DNA of 64,000 nt from an uncultured Lachnospiraceae bacterium. GTDB taxonomy: Bacteria > Bacillota > Clostridia > Lachnospirales > Lachnospiraceae. The DNA lies in assembly GCA_910589265.1 (NCBI GenBank), contig CAJUTQ010000084.1, forward strand, positions 1 to 64,000. The letters are read 5' to 3'. A program made the position numbers and the translations under genes. Positions 27,268-37,956 of this stretch are shown here, piece by piece; position 1 is the first letter of the stretch, and every line of letters begins with the position of its first letter. Under the pieces are notes generated by a model. The model was not told where the DNA came from, made no database searches, and worked only from the letters and a program-made list of their open reading frames with translations.

Positions 27268-29262
27268 TTATGGGAAAATGAAACTTCCAACCTGGAAAAC
27301 AACAACGGCCGCTGTCCAGGCAAAAAAAAGCTGAAAAGCAATGGTGCCTATTGTAAATTTCCAAGATCTGCTTTCCTTCTTAATAGTAGCTATGGCTGCT
27401 ATGCAAGGGGTATACAGAAGGCAGAACAGCATAAGGGCATAAGCGTTTAAGGGACCAAATCCTGGATTTATGTCCCTGACAGCCTCTGCCAGTCTATCCA
27501 TTCCCTCAGGGGAATGGGCATTAGCTGCCCCAAACAGAACGGCAAAGCTGGAGACAACTACCTCCTTAGCCGATATTCCTGAAATGAGGGCTACAATAAT
27601 CTGCCACATGCCAAGGCCTGCTGGCGCCATGATTGGCACAAGAAGTTTACCTATCGATGCCCCAAAGCTTAAAGAAGGATCCTCTATCATTCCTGAAGGC
27701 CCAAAATTTAGCACTGCCCATATCAATATGGAAGCAAGAAAGATCGTTGTACCTGCCTTTGTCAAATAGTCTTTTAGCTTGTTCCACACATAAATCCAAA
27801 TTGTCCGAACATTAGGTCTCTTGTATTCTGGCAGTTCAATAAGAAGGGGATTTTTTGCTTCTCCCCCCTCCCATTTATGCAAAACCTGGGCAACTATGAC
27901 CGCCACTGCCATACCTATCCCATACATGGAAAACGCAGCCAAAGCATGATATTTTTCAAAAAACATGCCAGCAAATAATATATAAATGGGAAGTCTGGCA
28001 GAACAGGACATGAAGGGGACTACAAGCATTGTTTTCAACCGATCCTCCTGTCTTTCCAAAGCCCTTGTAGCCATAATAGCAGGAACTGTACACCCAAAAC
28101 CAAGAATCATAGGCAGAAAAGCTTTGCCAGATAAACCAGCTCTTCCCATAATTCCATCCATCACATAGGCAACTCTGGACATATATCCACTATCCTCTAA
28201 AATAGCAAGAGCCAGAAAGAGAATAAATATGTTAGGAAGGAAAGTTAAAATTCCTCCCACTCCTGCTATAATTCCATCAATAATAAGAGAAATAAGCCAG
28301 GGCTGCCCATGGATAGCATAAAGTCCTGCCTCAACATTGACAGAAATCCATTCCAGTCCCTGCTCAAAGATCCCTTTTAGTCCATCTCCCACTGTAAAAG
28401 TCATGAAAAATACAAAAAGCATAATAAGAAGAAAAATAGGAACTCCTAAAACAGGATGGGTGAGAAGAGCATCCACTTTATCTGTTGCCTCCTCCTTGCC
28501 TGCTTTATGGTGAAGGCATTCCTTCATCACTTCTTCAATATACCCATATTTTATTTGTATAATTTCTTTCTCATAGCTTTTGTCTCCTATCCCATTTTTC
28601 TGAGAAGGATAATTTTTTACTACTTCTTCGTCTCCCTCCAAGAGCTTGATGGCAATCCATCTTGGATTGCCATGAACCAGCAAAGTTTCTCCTATAAATT
28701 GTTCTAACTTTTTTATTTTTTCCTCTAAAACGTCTCCATAATATACAACAGTCCCCTTTGGGCCTTCCTCATAATGATGCACTACACCATGTAGTAATAC
28801 ACTTAGGCCAGTCTTCTTTGTAGCGGAAACAGGAATAACCGGAATATTGCCCAAAAGCTCTGGCAGTCTGTGGAGATCAATTTCCATTCCTCTTTCCATC
28901 ACTACATCCATCATATTTAAGGCTAGTATGACTGGCTTTCCTAACTCTAAAAGCTGTAATGTCAAGTATAAGTTTCTTTCCAAAGATGAAGCATCCACCA
29001 CATTAACAATAACATCAATGGTATCATCCATCACTGCCTGTCTTGTAACCTTTTCTTCAATCGTATAGCAAGTTAAACTATATATTCCTGGGGTATCCAC
29101 GACTGTCAGTTTCCAGTCTTCGTAAAAAGCCTCTCCCTCCTTTTTTTCCACAGTAACTCCTGGCCAGTTTGCAACTTTCAGCTTAGAGCCTGTCACTGCA
29201 TTGAACAAAGTCGTCTTTCCACAATTTGGATTTCCAACAAATGCCACCCGAATTGGTTTCAT
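27268..29262 (-). CDS. feoB: Ferrous iron transporter FeoB
   Basis: The 664-residue protein has an N-terminal G domain: GNPNCGKTTLFN, WPGVTVEKKEG, VDTPGIYSL and LNMMDV. A membrane part of about eight helices follows, with LPMILGFGCTVPA and the second gate-type repeat. It drives Fe2+ uptake across the cytoplasmic membrane. The ATG at 29262 is preferred over the one at 29268 because GAGG then lies 8 bases away. feoA is upstream on the same strand. Confidence 0.95.
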   Translation of the reverse strand: MKPIRVAFVGNPNCGKTTLFNAVTGSKLKVANWPGVTVEKKEGEAFYEDWKLTVVDTPGIYSLTCYTIEEKVTRQAVMDDTIDVIVNVVDASSLERNLYLTLQLLELGKPVILALNMMDVVMERGMEIDLHRLPELLGNIPVIPVSATKKTGLSVLLHGVVHHYEEGPKGTVVYYGDVLEEKIKKLEQFIGETLLVHGNPRWIAIKLLEGDEEVVKNYPSQKNGIGDKSYEKEIIQIKYGYIEEVMKECLHHKAGKEEATDKVDALLTHPVLGVPIFLLIMLFVFFMTFTVGDGLKGIFEQGLEWISVNVEAGLYAIHGQPWLISLIIDGIIAGVGGILTFLPNIFILFLALAILEDSGYMSRVAYVMDGIMGRAGLSGKAFLPMILGFGCTVPAIMATRALERQEDRLKTMLVVPFMSCSARLPIYILFAGMFFEKYHALAAFSMYGIGMAVAVIVAQVLHKWEGGEAKNPLLIELPEYKRPNVRTIWIYVWNKLKDYLTKAGTTIFLASILIWAVLNFGPSGMIEDPSLSFGASIGKLLVPIMAPAGLGMWQIIVALISGISAKEVVVSSFAVLFGAANAHSPEGMDRLAEAVRDINPGFGPLNAYALMLFCLLYTPCIAAIATIKKESRSWKFTIGTIAFQLFFAWTAAVVVFQVGSFIFP

Positions 29263-29363
29263 TTCCATTTCCTCTTCTCCCCATGTTTTTCTTATGTCGT
29301 CTTATGCAGGTTTAGTATAACATAAATCCCCTCTGTTTGGAAGTGAAACTCTTTGGGGAATTC

Positions 29364-29588
29364 TTACTTGCATTTATCTACTTCAATGGATTGGGCAATC
29401 TGTTTTCCAAGAGCAAGTCTTGTTCCCCTTACTTTAATAATCAATGCGCCGTTTTTTTTTCGATTCATGAGGATAATCTTTGTCCCGTCGTTTAGTCCAA
29501 GAGCTTCCAATCTTCTTGTAATGGACTGCTCAAGAATAAAACCCTTTATTTCATATTCTTCTTTTACTTTTCCTTCAAACAAAGTCAT
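29364..29588 (-). CDS. feoA: FeoA protein
   Basis: The 74-residue SH3-like protein (EYEIKGFILEQSITRRLEALGL, with GTKIILMNRKKNGALIIKVR) is the cytosolic partner that supports FeoB. I chose the ATG at 29588, with AAGGAGG 8 bases upstream; the longer reading frame has no ribosome site. A 101-base gap separates it from feoB, and it lies just downstream of the Gld-type ABC gene. Confidence 0.9.
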   Translation of the reverse strand: MTLFEGKVKEEYEIKGFILEQSITRRLEALGLNDGTKIILMNRKKNGALIIKVRGTRLALGKQIAQSIEVDKCK

Positions 29589-29602
29589 GAAAAAGTCCTC
29601 CT

Positions 29603-31711
29603 TTACTTTTTCCTTCTTCTTGCCCATACAATGATTCCTGTAATTAAAAGAGCCAGAGGAATAAAAATGGTTAAAATTCCCCCCAAAGTAAGTGCCGTAA
29701 ATGTGTTGACTATATTTTGGGATACATTGTATTGTTTCACTGGAATGGAAATAGGGCTTGTATTATCTACCATAGAAGTAATTCCATTCATTAAAAGTTC
29801 CATGTTTGCCCCGGATACGGTATCATCTACATGATCGGTAAGCATATTTTCTGTTGTAAAATGAACAATTCTCGTTGTTTTGTCACCTAGATCCTCTGTA
29901 ATAAGCACCCCAATAGGAAAGGAGCCTTCTTCATCCCCCTCTTCCTTCTCATAGGTTTCTGCCTTCCCCATATTTTCTTTGATATAAGCTTTTTCTGTCG
30001 TTGTGAGAAGGGATTCTATGGATAGGCTGCTTCTCACATCCTCCTCAATGGAAATAGCCTGGGCATAGGGCATGAAAATATACCGATTCATGATAGAATA
30101 GGTCATCTCATTGGCCAGCACATTGGGGAGCAAATAAAAAGGATTTTGGTAATAAGCCGAAGAATCTCCCTCTGCGACAATTCCCTTTTTTAGATGAACT
30201 CCATACTCCTCTAAAACACCTTCAAAGTTGGGAAGTTCCTCTTGTGTCCAGGAGGTAATGATAAGGGCATGGCCTCCTCCCTTTAAATAGTCCACTACTT
30301 TCTTTGCGTCTTCTTGTGAAAAATCTACCGTAGGTGCAAAAATAAAAATACATTGGGCATCTTCTGGTATTTTTTCATAATTTAATAGCTGCATTGTCTC
30401 CACATCAATATTTGCTTTTGCCAATCTGGATGACAGTCTTTGGGAAACTTCCGCCTCATTATGTCCTTGAATAGCATACATCTTCGGCTGTTCCTCGCTG
30501 AGCACATAGGAAATAGCGCTTGTAATTTGTCCTTCTCCATCAAAGCCTGTCGCCACGCTGCTGTACGTGCCATAATCAAACTGACTCTCAAAAAGCATAC
30601 TATAGTCAATCGCCTTGGATTTTTCCTTACATACTACAATTAAACTGTTGGAGCTTAATGTATCCAACGTATACTGAGCTGCAAAATTAGGATAGGTTTC
30701 CATATCCCGGTACTCTATTTTTATATGGGAAGATAAATCTTCATATCTTCCTAAAATCTGCTGTACAATATCATCTGCCACAGTTTCATTTTCCAACACA
30801 TAAATAGTAACATCCTCCTCTAAGCTGGATACCAGATCTTTAGTAGGCTGGGTAATAGAATACAAGTGAGTGTTTGTCACGTCAATCTGGGTCATTGTTG
30901 TAGGAAGCGTTAAGACAAAATAATTAACCCCTCCGCTTACAAGTAAAACAACAATAATAAAACCAATACTAAATACTCTCGTTTTCACTCCCCTTGCAGA
31001 GACATGGTACTTTCTCTTTTGGATGAGCTCATAAGTAAAAAATAGAAATAGAAAAACAATGGTGAGAAAATATATTATACAGGTTAAATCCAATACCCCG
31101 TCCATTAAGGTGGATAGGCGGGTGGCCAAGTCAAAAATAGAAGCTATATTGCTTAACCATGTATTTCCAGCAGCTAGAACAGAGATGATGCCTGCCAAAA
31201 GGAAGCCAAATAAAAGAATGGCAAAGGTGATCAATGCAGCAATAATCTGGTTTTCTGTTAAAGCAGATACAAATAGTCCAATAGCCAGGCAGGCAGCGCC
31301 AAATAAGAAAAAACCAAAAATAGCTGTGTAAGCCTCTGCGAAAGGAACCTCTCCAAAAGAGGCCATAATAAGAGGATAGAGGGCAATGACTCCCATGGGA
31401 ATGGCCAGTACTGTAAGCATTGACAAATACTTCCCAATAAGAATCTTTCCAGGGGAAACCGGCGAGGTGAATAAAAGCTGATCCGTTTTCATTTTCTTCT
31501 CTTCTGACATGATTCGCATTGTTAAAAGAGGGGTCACAATGAGGAAGGTCATGAGAATGCTTGATAAAGTATAAGAGATATAAGGAAGTCCGTTTATCAA
31601 ATTATAGATTGTAAAATATATCCCTGTAAAAAATAAAATAACCCCAATATATAAATATCCAATGATGGAGTGAAAATAAGATTTTAATTCTTTTTTCCAA
31701 ATAGCTATCAT
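29603..31711 (-). CDS. GldF-GldG type fused ABC transporter membrane/auxiliary protein
   Basis: This 702-residue protein joins an ABC-2 permease (about residues 1-235, six hydrophobic segments) to a GldG-like extracellular domain (about 260-670) with a last membrane helix at the C-terminus. Signs are VTNTHLYSITQPTKDL, IEYRDMETYPNFAAQY and YAIQGHNEAEVS. In gliding bacteria GldF and GldG are separate; a fusion is common in Firmicutes, where the role is unknown. The ATG overlaps the stop of the ATPase gene (ATGA). Confidence 0.85.
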   Translation of the reverse strand: MIAIWKKELKSYFHSIIGYLYIGVILFFTGIYFTIYNLINGLPYISYTLSSILMTFLIVTPLLTMRIMSEEKKMKTDQLLFTSPVSPGKILIGKYLSMLTVLAIPMGVIALYPLIMASFGEVPFAEAYTAIFGFFLFGAACLAIGLFVSALTENQIIAALITFAILLFGFLLAGIISVLAAGNTWLSNIASIFDLATRLSTLMDGVLDLTCIIYFLTIVFLFLFFTYELIQKRKYHVSARGVKTRVFSIGFIIVVLLVSGGVNYFVLTLPTTMTQIDVTNTHLYSITQPTKDLVSSLEEDVTIYVLENETVADDIVQQILGRYEDLSSHIKIEYRDMETYPNFAAQYTLDTLSSNSLIVVCKEKSKAIDYSMLFESQFDYGTYSSVATGFDGEGQITSAISYVLSEEQPKMYAIQGHNEAEVSQRLSSRLAKANIDVETMQLLNYEKIPEDAQCIFIFAPTVDFSQEDAKKVVDYLKGGGHALIITSWTQEELPNFEGVLEEYGVHLKKGIVAEGDSSAYYQNPFYLLPNVLANEMTYSIMNRYIFMPYAQAISIEEDVRSSLSIESLLTTTEKAYIKENMGKAETYEKEEGDEEGSFPIGVLITEDLGDKTTRIVHFTTENMLTDHVDDTVSGANMELLMNGITSMVDNTSPISIPVKQYNVSQNIVNTFTALTLGGILTIFIPLALLITGIIVWARRRKK

Positions 31712-32658
31712 AACTGTCCCTCCTTCTCTTCTGACGTTAATTCTAAAAATACATCTTCCAAGGACAGTTTGCTAGACTGCATTTCCAAAATAGGCATATT
31801 TTCCAAAGCCATTTTCTCAAATACTTTTTCCCTTACGTCCTCCTTCTCTTCCTTGTAGGCGGCGGTTACATTACATTGTCCTTCCTTTGCCTTCTCTACT
31901 TTAACATCTTTTAGTTCTGGCATAGAGGAAAAAATGGTCTGTACTCTCTCCTCTTTCCCTTTGATCGTCAAGGTCAAGGTAATGGCTCCTTGCATTTTTC
32001 TCCCCAGCTCTTCAGGGGTATCACTAGCTACAAGCCTTCCCTTGGAAATAATCATAATATGGTCGCAAAGGGCGCTTATTTCCGACAAAATATGGGAGCT
32101 TAAAATAATTGTATGTTTTTTCCCTAGAGAACGGATTAAATCTCTCATTTCCATCATCTGTTTTGGATCTAAGCCTACCATAGGCTCATCCAAGATGAGA
32201 ATTTGAGGAAACCCCAATATTGCTTGGGCCAGTCCGATTCTCTGTTTATATCCTTTGGACAAATTTCGGATAAGCCTTTCCTCCACATGGGCTATTCCTG
32301 TCATCTTCATTGCTTCCTCTATGGAGTCTTTTCTCTCTTTCTTTCCAATCCCTTTTAACTGGGACACAAAAATCATGTACTCTTTCACAGTCATATCCTG
32401 ATAAAGAGGGGGGATTTCTGGCAAATAACCAATCGACCTTTTTGCTTCCTTTGATTTTTTTTCCACATCAAAGCCGTTGATAGTAATCTTCCCATGGGTA
32501 GCTCCTAAATAACCGGTGAGCAGATTCATGGTTGTTGATTTTCCAGCACCATTTGGGCCAAGAAAGCCATAGATCTCTCCCTTTTTCACATGGAATGTCA
32601 AATCCTCCACAGCTATATGACTTCCATATTTTTTTGTAAGGTTTTTCACTTCAATCAA
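31708..32658 (-). CDS. ABC transporter ATPase, GldA-like
   Basis: The 316-residue ATPase has Walker A GPNGAGKSTTMN, signature NLSKGYKQRIG and Walker B ILILDEPMVGLD, with a C-terminal extension typical of drug- or gliding-type ATPases. It is the first gene of the pair with the GldFG-like membrane protein and probably forms the transporter with it. The substrate is unknown. Upstream is a roughly 190-base gap holding its promoter region. Confidence 0.88.
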   Translation of the reverse strand: MIEVKNLTKKYGSHIAVEDLTFHVKKGEIYGFLGPNGAGKSTTMNLLTGYLGATHGKITINGFDVEKKSKEAKRSIGYLPEIPPLYQDMTVKEYMIFVSQLKGIGKKERKDSIEEAMKMTGIAHVEERLIRNLSKGYKQRIGLAQAILGFPQILILDEPMVGLDPKQMMEMRDLIRSLGKKHTIILSSHILSEISALCDHIMIISKGRLVASDTPEELGRKMQGAITLTLTIKGKEERVQTIFSSMPELKDVKVEKAKEGQCNVTAAYKEEKEDVREKVFEKMALENMPILEMQSSKLSLEDVFLELTSEEKEGQL

Positions 32659-32846
32659 TGGGAATCCTTCCTTTCTAAGTCTGTGTAAAGTGAATAAAAT
32701 GTTTTACATAAATTTGGGATTATCTACCTTACTTTATAGAATAACTGTGTTTAAATTTACAACATTATGTGAAAATTTTGTGAAAATTAGGTCTGTAACT
32801 AGGCCCAATGAATGTGAAAAAAGGGAATGCCAAAAAGGAAGATACC

Positions 32847-33419
32847 CTATAAGGCAACGTCAATATTCCATAAGCTTCTCACCTTATCTTCCCTTTCGCC
32901 TCCAGAAGAATCATAAGAGATTCCTTCTTCTACAACTTCCTCTCTTTCTCCTATGGATAATAGGGAAATTTCTTCTTTTTTTGCCTCTAAATCGTCGCTT
33001 GGAAGACTTTTATAAGAATCACACTCCATAAACTCCTTATAGGCTTCTCTTAACTGGTTTGTCAACGATATTTTTTCAAACTCATCCATTTCCTCATTGT
33101 TTAAGGCATTTCTCATAGCTCCTGATACAATATCCGCTGCCTCCTCCTTGGATTTTGCATTTTTCAGCCTCATCTCCATTGCCTTCCTCTGTTTTACAAT
33201 TTTTTGCACTTTTACATAGAGCTCTGGAGCTACCCTTGCCAGAAAGGACAATTCAGAACCTCTAAGCTTTTTCCCCATTTTAAACTTTGTAATAATCTTC
33301 CTTAATTTCTGAGACTCCTTTCTTTTATTCTGTTCTTCCTGTCTATTGGCTTTCTTAGCCCTTTTTACCCATTCAAAAACTGTCTCTTTTCCTGTTAATG
33401 GATTCCATAATTCTCCCAT
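32847..33419 (-). CDS. Hypothetical coiled-coil protein
   Basis: I do not recognise this 190-residue protein. It begins GELWNPLTGKETVFEW. A long, strongly charged helical stretch follows (about residues 20-130, rich in Lys, Glu and Arg, likely coiled coil), then an acidic tail. No membrane segment or signal peptide is seen. The ATG at 33419 has GAGAGGT 7 bases upstream. It is separated by about 190 bases from the ABC pair downstream and is probably its own unit. Confidence 0.6.
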   Translation of the reverse strand: MGELWNPLTGKETVFEWVKRAKKANRQEEQNKRKESQKLRKIITKFKMGKKLRGSELSFLARVAPELYVKVQKIVKQRKAMEMRLKNAKSKEEAADIVSGAMRNALNNEEMDEFEKISLTNQLREAYKEFMECDSYKSLPSDDLEAKKEEISLLSIGEREEVVEEGISYDSSGGEREDKVRSLWNIDVAL

Positions 33420-33637
33420 GGAACATACCTCTCTTCCCTCTTTCAATTATATTCCTGTTATTTCTTATATCGTCCATCACATATGAATAGTAAAGGCTCA
33501 TAAAATTTTCCTTTTTTTCGTTTTGAAGTCAGAAAATATGGATACCCTATTGAATAAGGCAGGAGTGTTCCTTTATAAAGATAATCTGTAAACAAAACAT
33601 TTTTGCCTTTCCCTTAAATCTTTGGAATGGAGGAACT

Positions 33638-34411
33638 ATGAATTCTATTTATATAAAAATTATGAAGATTAAACCAAATGTAGCTGCTGCCTTTGTCAAT
33701 CCTCCTGCTGATTTTCCCCTTTCCCCCTGTGCCCAAGTTCCCTTAAAAGAAGATATGTTTTATGATTATGTCTATTTTTTTATAAAAACCTTTGAACCTT
33801 TTGAACAAATGAAGGAACATATTTCTTCTGCCTCTCTTCTCCTTAAACCAGGAGGCTTGCTCTATGCTTTGTACAAAGGAGCAGATACTCTCTCCTTTAT
33901 ACGAAACAAGCTTTGGGATTTATCTGTACCTGTTGGTTTTCGTCCTGAATTTCAAGGGGTATTCAGAGAAAGCTGGACAATCATACAAATGTCCCCCCTG
34001 TCCCTATCCCGCCCCTTTCTCCATTTTTTTTTCTCCCTCCAAAAGGAAGAGCCTTCTATAAATGGAACGCTTTCCATTTATCCTCCCCACAAGCAAGATA
34101 GGATTCACGCTGTTCTCACCTTTTTGCAGAAAAATTATCCCCAGTATAGAGAATCCCTATCCCCTGCTTTTAATAAGCTCTATCCTGTTTTCTCTACAAA
34201 GGATGGAAGCCGTTATGTATCTATAGCTAGCCGTAAACATTATATTTCTCTCTACTTTACTTGTTTATATTCTGCAAAGCTTATTGCTTCCACCGACAGA
34301 CGTATACTTCGTACTTTGGGATGCGTTAAAATCCCAGACAACATCCCCTTTCCCATTTCCTCTATTGAAAAGGCTATTGTCCATTGCTTTCACTCTTCCT
34401 CCTCCACATAA
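33638..34411 (+). CDS. Two-part protein with DUF1801-like C-terminus
   Basis: The N-terminal half (LLKPGGLLYALYKG, DYVYFFIKTFE) looks like a degenerate methyltransferase-type or DUF3052-like fold. The C-terminal half (about residues 145-250, with RESLSPAFNKLYPVF, SRKHYISLYF and LGCVKIP) resembles DUF1801, the family of the YdhG iron chaperone. The combination is unusual and the function is unknown. GGAGG precedes the ATG by about 5 bases. It is convergent with the PHP-domain gene. Confidence 0.55.
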   Translation: MNSIYIKIMKIKPNVAAAFVNPPADFPLSPCAQVPLKEDMFYDYVYFFIKTFEPFEQMKEHISSASLLLKPGGLLYALYKGADTLSFIRNKLWDLSVPVGFRPEFQGVFRESWTIIQMSPLSLSRPFLHFFFSLQKEEPSINGTLSIYPPHKQDRIHAVLTFLQKNYPQYRESLSPAFNKLYPVFSTKDGSRYVSIASRKHYISLYFTCLYSAKLIASTDRRILRTLGCVKIPDNIPFPISSIEKAIVHCFHSSSST

Positions 34412-34422
34412 AAACAGAGGCT

Positions 34423-35226
34423 CTAATGAGTCCTCTGCTCTTCCTCACTTTTCTTTAGTTCTGTCTTTCGTTTATTTCTTCTCACCATTCCTGCACCTTT
34501 GTTGTAAAACCAGAAGGAAAATACAAGGAGCTTATTTATTTTGCCTATTTTTTCTTTGACTGTTCCCTTATAAAAGCTTCCTTCTCCTTCCATAGGAATC
34601 TTTCGTTTCACACATTTGATCAAGTCAGACTCACACGTAATATTCTTTGGTATATCTGTATAGGCCAGGCCAACACATGCTTCTTTGTGGGCATCACTTC
34701 CTCCAAAACAGGCCAGGCCGTTTTCCTCTGCTAACTTTTTCGCCTCTTCATTTGCCTCCAACGGTTCACATGCATTAAATGCCTCTACAAAGTCAAATCG
34801 TTTTATGAGCTGTGGATTTTTCCGATGTCTTTTTGTCCTGGCATAACTCATAAATTTTTCCCCGCAAGGATGAGCTGGCCCTAAAATTCCCCCATAATGG
34901 TGGACGATATCAATGAGAAGGTGGACTGGCAACCCTCTCATTTCTAGTAAATACATTTTTACTGTTTCTGGCATAATAACCAAAATATGTCCAGCATCAA
35001 TTGTGTCGTACTCTATCCCTTTTAAGACAACAAAATCTTCATGCTCTTTCCCCTTCATATGTTTTTTCCAGTGACGGTATCCGTTATAAGAATTGTGATC
35101 CGTCACAAGCATCCCCTGAATTCCCTTCTCCTTTAGTAATTGAATATAATCCCCAATCGGAACTTTGCCGTCCAAGGATCCCTCCTTTGTATGGCAGTGC
35201 ATATCTATTTTCATTGGAATCACCAT
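34423..35226 (-). CDS. PHP-domain metal-dependent phosphoesterase-like protein
   Basis: The 267-residue protein starts with a PHP signature: KIDMHCHTKEGSLDG, then LVTDHNSYNGY and later GPAHPCG and FGGSDAHKE. These supply the metal-binding His and Asp of PHP enzymes such as YciV-type phosphatases. The C-terminal 40 residues are basic. The substrate is unknown. The start may instead be the ATG four codons in (35214). It is downstream of smpB with a 29-base gap. Confidence 0.75.
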   Translation of the reverse strand: MVIPMKIDMHCHTKEGSLDGKVPIGDYIQLLKEKGIQGMLVTDHNSYNGYRHWKKHMKGKEHEDFVVLKGIEYDTIDAGHILVIMPETVKMYLLEMRGLPVHLLIDIVHHYGGILGPAHPCGEKFMSYARTKRHRKNPQLIKRFDFVEAFNACEPLEANEEAKKLAEENGLACFGGSDAHKEACVGLAYTDIPKNITCESDLIKCVKRKIPMEGEGSFYKGTVKEKIGKINKLLVFSFWFYNKGAGMVRRNKRKTELKKSEEEQRTH

Positions 35227-35255
35227 GCCTTTCCCTAGCTTTCTCCATTATAGCA

Positions 35256-35720
35256 TTATAAATTTCTTATTTTAAATTCCTTCCTTGCCTCTCTTAGCTG
35301 ATCTTTTTTGGCAATATCCTGCCGCTTGTCATAGAGCTTTTTCCCCTTTGCCAATCCAATTTCTACTTTCACAAGGCTTCCTTTCAAATATACTTGTAAA
35401 GGGACAATGGTATACCCTTTTTCAGCGCTCTTTCCTAAAAGCTTATTGATTTCTCCTCTGTGGAGCATAAGCTTTCTCACCCGTAAAGGATCCTTATTAA
35501 AAATATTTCCCTTCTCATAAGGACTTATGTGCATTCCATAAATGAACACTTCCCCGTTTTCAATACGGATAAAAGATTCCTTTATGCTGCACTTTCCCAT
35601 GCGCAAAGATTTCACTTCTGTCCCATGGAGTACAATGCCTGCCTCCTTCTTTTCCTCAATAAAATAATCAAACCTTGCTTTTTTATTATTGGCAATGAGC
35701 TTTACACTTTCCTTTGCCAT
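35256..35720 (-). CDS. smpB: SsrA-binding protein SmpB
   Basis: The 154-residue protein binds tmRNA and brings it to stalled ribosomes. It carries [28 protein letters not shown] and a basic C-terminal tail ([19 protein letters not shown]), all typical. The ATG overlaps the last base of the RNase R stop (TAATG). No ssrA (tmRNA) gene is recognisable after it within the window; a PHP gene follows instead. Confidence 0.96.
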   Translation of the reverse strand: MAKESVKLIANNKKARFDYFIEEKKEAGIVLHGTEVKSLRMGKCSIKESFIRIENGEVFIYGMHISPYEKGNIFNKDPLRVRKLMLHRGEINKLLGKSAEKGYTIVPLQVYLKGSLVKVEIGLAKGKKLYDKRQDIAKKDQLREARKEFKIRNL

Positions 35721-37861
35721 TACACCTTCTCCTCTTCTAAATCAAAATCAATGGTACGAGTATTTCTGTCCGTCCCACAAACCCGGATTTTCACTGTCTC
35801 TCCCAGACAGTATTTTTTTCCTGTTGCCTCCCCTACCATTTCATAAGTCTCTTCCTCATATCGGAAATAATCTCCTGGAATTTTTGATACATGGATCATT
35901 CCTTCGATTGTATTTGGCAGTTCCACATAAATTCCCCATGAGGTAATACTTGCTATAACACCTTCAAAGCACTGTCCAATTCTCTCCTCCATGTATTCTA
36001 CTTTTTTTAGCTTTACGGTTTCTCTCTCAGCCTCTTCCGCCCTTCTTTCTGTATCGCTGCTTTGTTTTGCTACCTTTGGAAGTAATTGTTCATAGTGGCT
36101 TATTTTTCCCTCGCTAAGCCTTCCTCTTAAATAGTCTTTAATAATTCTATGAATCTGCAAGTCTGGATATCTTCTTATAGGAGAAGTAAAATGGCAGTAG
36201 TAAGGGCAGGCTAGTCCAAAATGTCCTGTATTTTCCACTGTGTAGCGGGCCTGTTTCATGGAGCGTAAGGTCAATCGGCTAATAAGAGCCTCCTCTTTTG
36301 TTCCCTCTATCTTTTCTAAAAGTTTTTGGTATTCTTTTGGATGAATCTCATCCTTGGATATTTTCATACGATATCCAAAGTTCCATATAAAAGTATGAAG
36401 CTTTTTCATTTTTTCTTCGTCTGGGGATTCATGAGTCCTGTATAAAAAGGGGAGTTCCAGCCAGTGAAAGTGTTCCGCTATCGTTTCGTTTGCCGCCAGC
36501 ATAAAGTCTTCAATAATTTTGGTAGCTACGTTTCTATCATATGGTTTTATATCATAGGGACGCCCCTTTTCATCTAATAGAAGCTTTGTCTCTGGAAAGT
36601 CAAAATCTATAGAGCCCCTTTTTTTCCTTTTCTTACGCAAAATTGCGGCCAATTCTTCCATTTCCTGGAACATAGGCACAAAGGATTGATATTTTTTCCT
36701 CTCTTCCATATCTTGATCTTGTAAAATCTTTTTAACGCTCGTATACGTCATCCTTTCATCTACGCAGATTACAGTCTCAGCAATGCTGTGATCTTCTACC
36801 TCCCCCTTCTCGTTGATCTTCATCATACAGCTTAAAGCCAGGCGATCGACGTTTGGATTGAGAGAGCAAATTCCATTGGACAGCCGGTGGGGAAGCATGG
36901 GGATAACCCGATCTGCCAAATAAACACTTGTCCCCCTTACAAAGGCTTCTCTATCTAAAGCGCTTTTCTCCTGGACATAATTTGACACATCTGCAATATG
37001 GACTCCCAAGTAGTAATAGCCCCCTTCTTTTTTTAAACTTACTGCATCGTCTAGATCCTTTGCGTCTTCTCCGTCAATAGTTACCATGGGCACCCTTCGC
37101 AAATCCTGTCGGCCTGCCATGTCTCCCTCCCCAATGTCTAGGGAAATTCGTTCTGCCTGGTTCATTGCCTTTACAGAAAATTCCATAGGAAGTTCATAGC
37201 CCTTTATAATGGACAAAATGTCTACACCAGGATCATTTATATGTCCTAATATTTCTGTAATTTTTCCTTCTGGCTTTTTTCCTTTTTCCTCATTTCCATA
37301 GTCCGTAATCTGTACAACAACTTTATGTCCTGTCACTGCCCCCTTAGAACGCTCTGATGGAATAAAAATATCCTTGGAAAACCGTTGGTTATCTGGGACA
37401 ACAAAGCCAAAGCCTGTCCCTCCCCTTTCATAAGTTCCAACAATCTGGCAGATTCCCCTTTTTAAAACTTTCACAATGGTTGCTTCCTGGCGTTTTCCTC
37501 CCTTTCCAGAAATGAGGCGCACTTCCACGAAATCTTTGTGCATGGCATCTTTTACTTCTTCCTTGGGAATATATAAGTCTTCCTTTTCCCCTTCTATCTC
37601 TACAAAACCAAAGCCTCCTGGGTGATAAATAAACTGTCCCCTTCGTCCTCCTTGGTCTGCTTTCTTGTATTTTCCTCGCTTATTTTTTGTTATTTTTCCT
37701 TCCAAAAGAAGGGCGTCCAAAACTTCTCTTAGCTCTTTACGTTCCCTTTTTTTCGATTGGAGCACAATGGCCAGCTCCTTTTCCTTCATGGGAATATATT
37801 TCTTACTTTCCATGAGTTTACATATGATTTTTTTTCTTTCTTCAAATTTTTCTTTATCCAT
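35720..37861 (-). CDS. rnr: Ribonuclease R
   Basis: The 713-residue exoribonuclease has N-terminal cold-shock-like domains, the RNB catalytic core ([14 protein letters not shown] near residue 265, with the metal-binding Asps) and a C-terminal S1 domain ([17 protein letters not shown]). It degrades structured RNA and works with SmpB/tmRNA. I chose the ATG at 37861 because the upstream in-frame GTG at 37897 lies inside the secG terminator stem. Confidence 0.94.
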   Translation of the reverse strand: MDKEKFEERKKIICKLMESKKYIPMKEKELAIVLQSKKRERKELREVLDALLLEGKITKNKRGKYKKADQGGRRGQFIYHPGGFGFVEIEGEKEDLYIPKEEVKDAMHKDFVEVRLISGKGGKRQEATIVKVLKRGICQIVGTYERGGTGFGFVVPDNQRFSKDIFIPSERSKGAVTGHKVVVQITDYGNEEKGKKPEGKITEILGHINDPGVDILSIIKGYELPMEFSVKAMNQAERISLDIGEGDMAGRQDLRRVPMVTIDGEDAKDLDDAVSLKKEGGYYYLGVHIADVSNYVQEKSALDREAFVRGTSVYLADRVIPMLPHRLSNGICSLNPNVDRLALSCMMKINEKGEVEDHSIAETVICVDERMTYTSVKKILQDQDMEERKKYQSFVPMFQEMEELAAILRKKRKKRGSIDFDFPETKLLLDEKGRPYDIKPYDRNVATKIIEDFMLAANETIAEHFHWLELPFLYRTHESPDEEKMKKLHTFIWNFGYRMKISKDEIHPKEYQKLLEKIEGTKEEALISRLTLRSMKQARYTVENTGHFGLACPYYCHFTSPIRRYPDLQIHRIIKDYLRGRLSEGKISHYEQLLPKVAKQSSDTERRAEEAERETVKLKKVEYMEERIGQCFEGVIASITSWGIYVELPNTIEGMIHVSKIPGDYFRYEEETYEMVGEATGKKYCLGETVKIRVCGTDRNTRTIDFDLEEEKV

Positions 37862-37890
37862 CTTTGTATCATGCCTTTCTATGATAGAAA

Positions 37891-37917
37891 AAAACACTCT
37901 CAGAACAAGAGTGTTTT
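37891..37917 (-). terminator. Terminator after secG
   Basis: AAAACACTCT (37891-37900) pairs perfectly with AGAGTGTTTT (37908-37917) around a 7-base loop. On the minus strand the hairpin is followed by T-rich sequence. It sits about 40 bases past the secG stop and 30 bases before rnr, so rnr may be attenuated or have its own promoter. Confidence 0.8.
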
Positions 37918-37956
37918 ATCATTTTACATTCGGACGTCGTAAAAAATGTCCTCTGT

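Noticed and set aside
34423-35255. tmRNA (ssrA) expected after smpB
   Set aside because: No tRNA-like ends or tag frame are recognisable; a PHP-domain gene fills the position.
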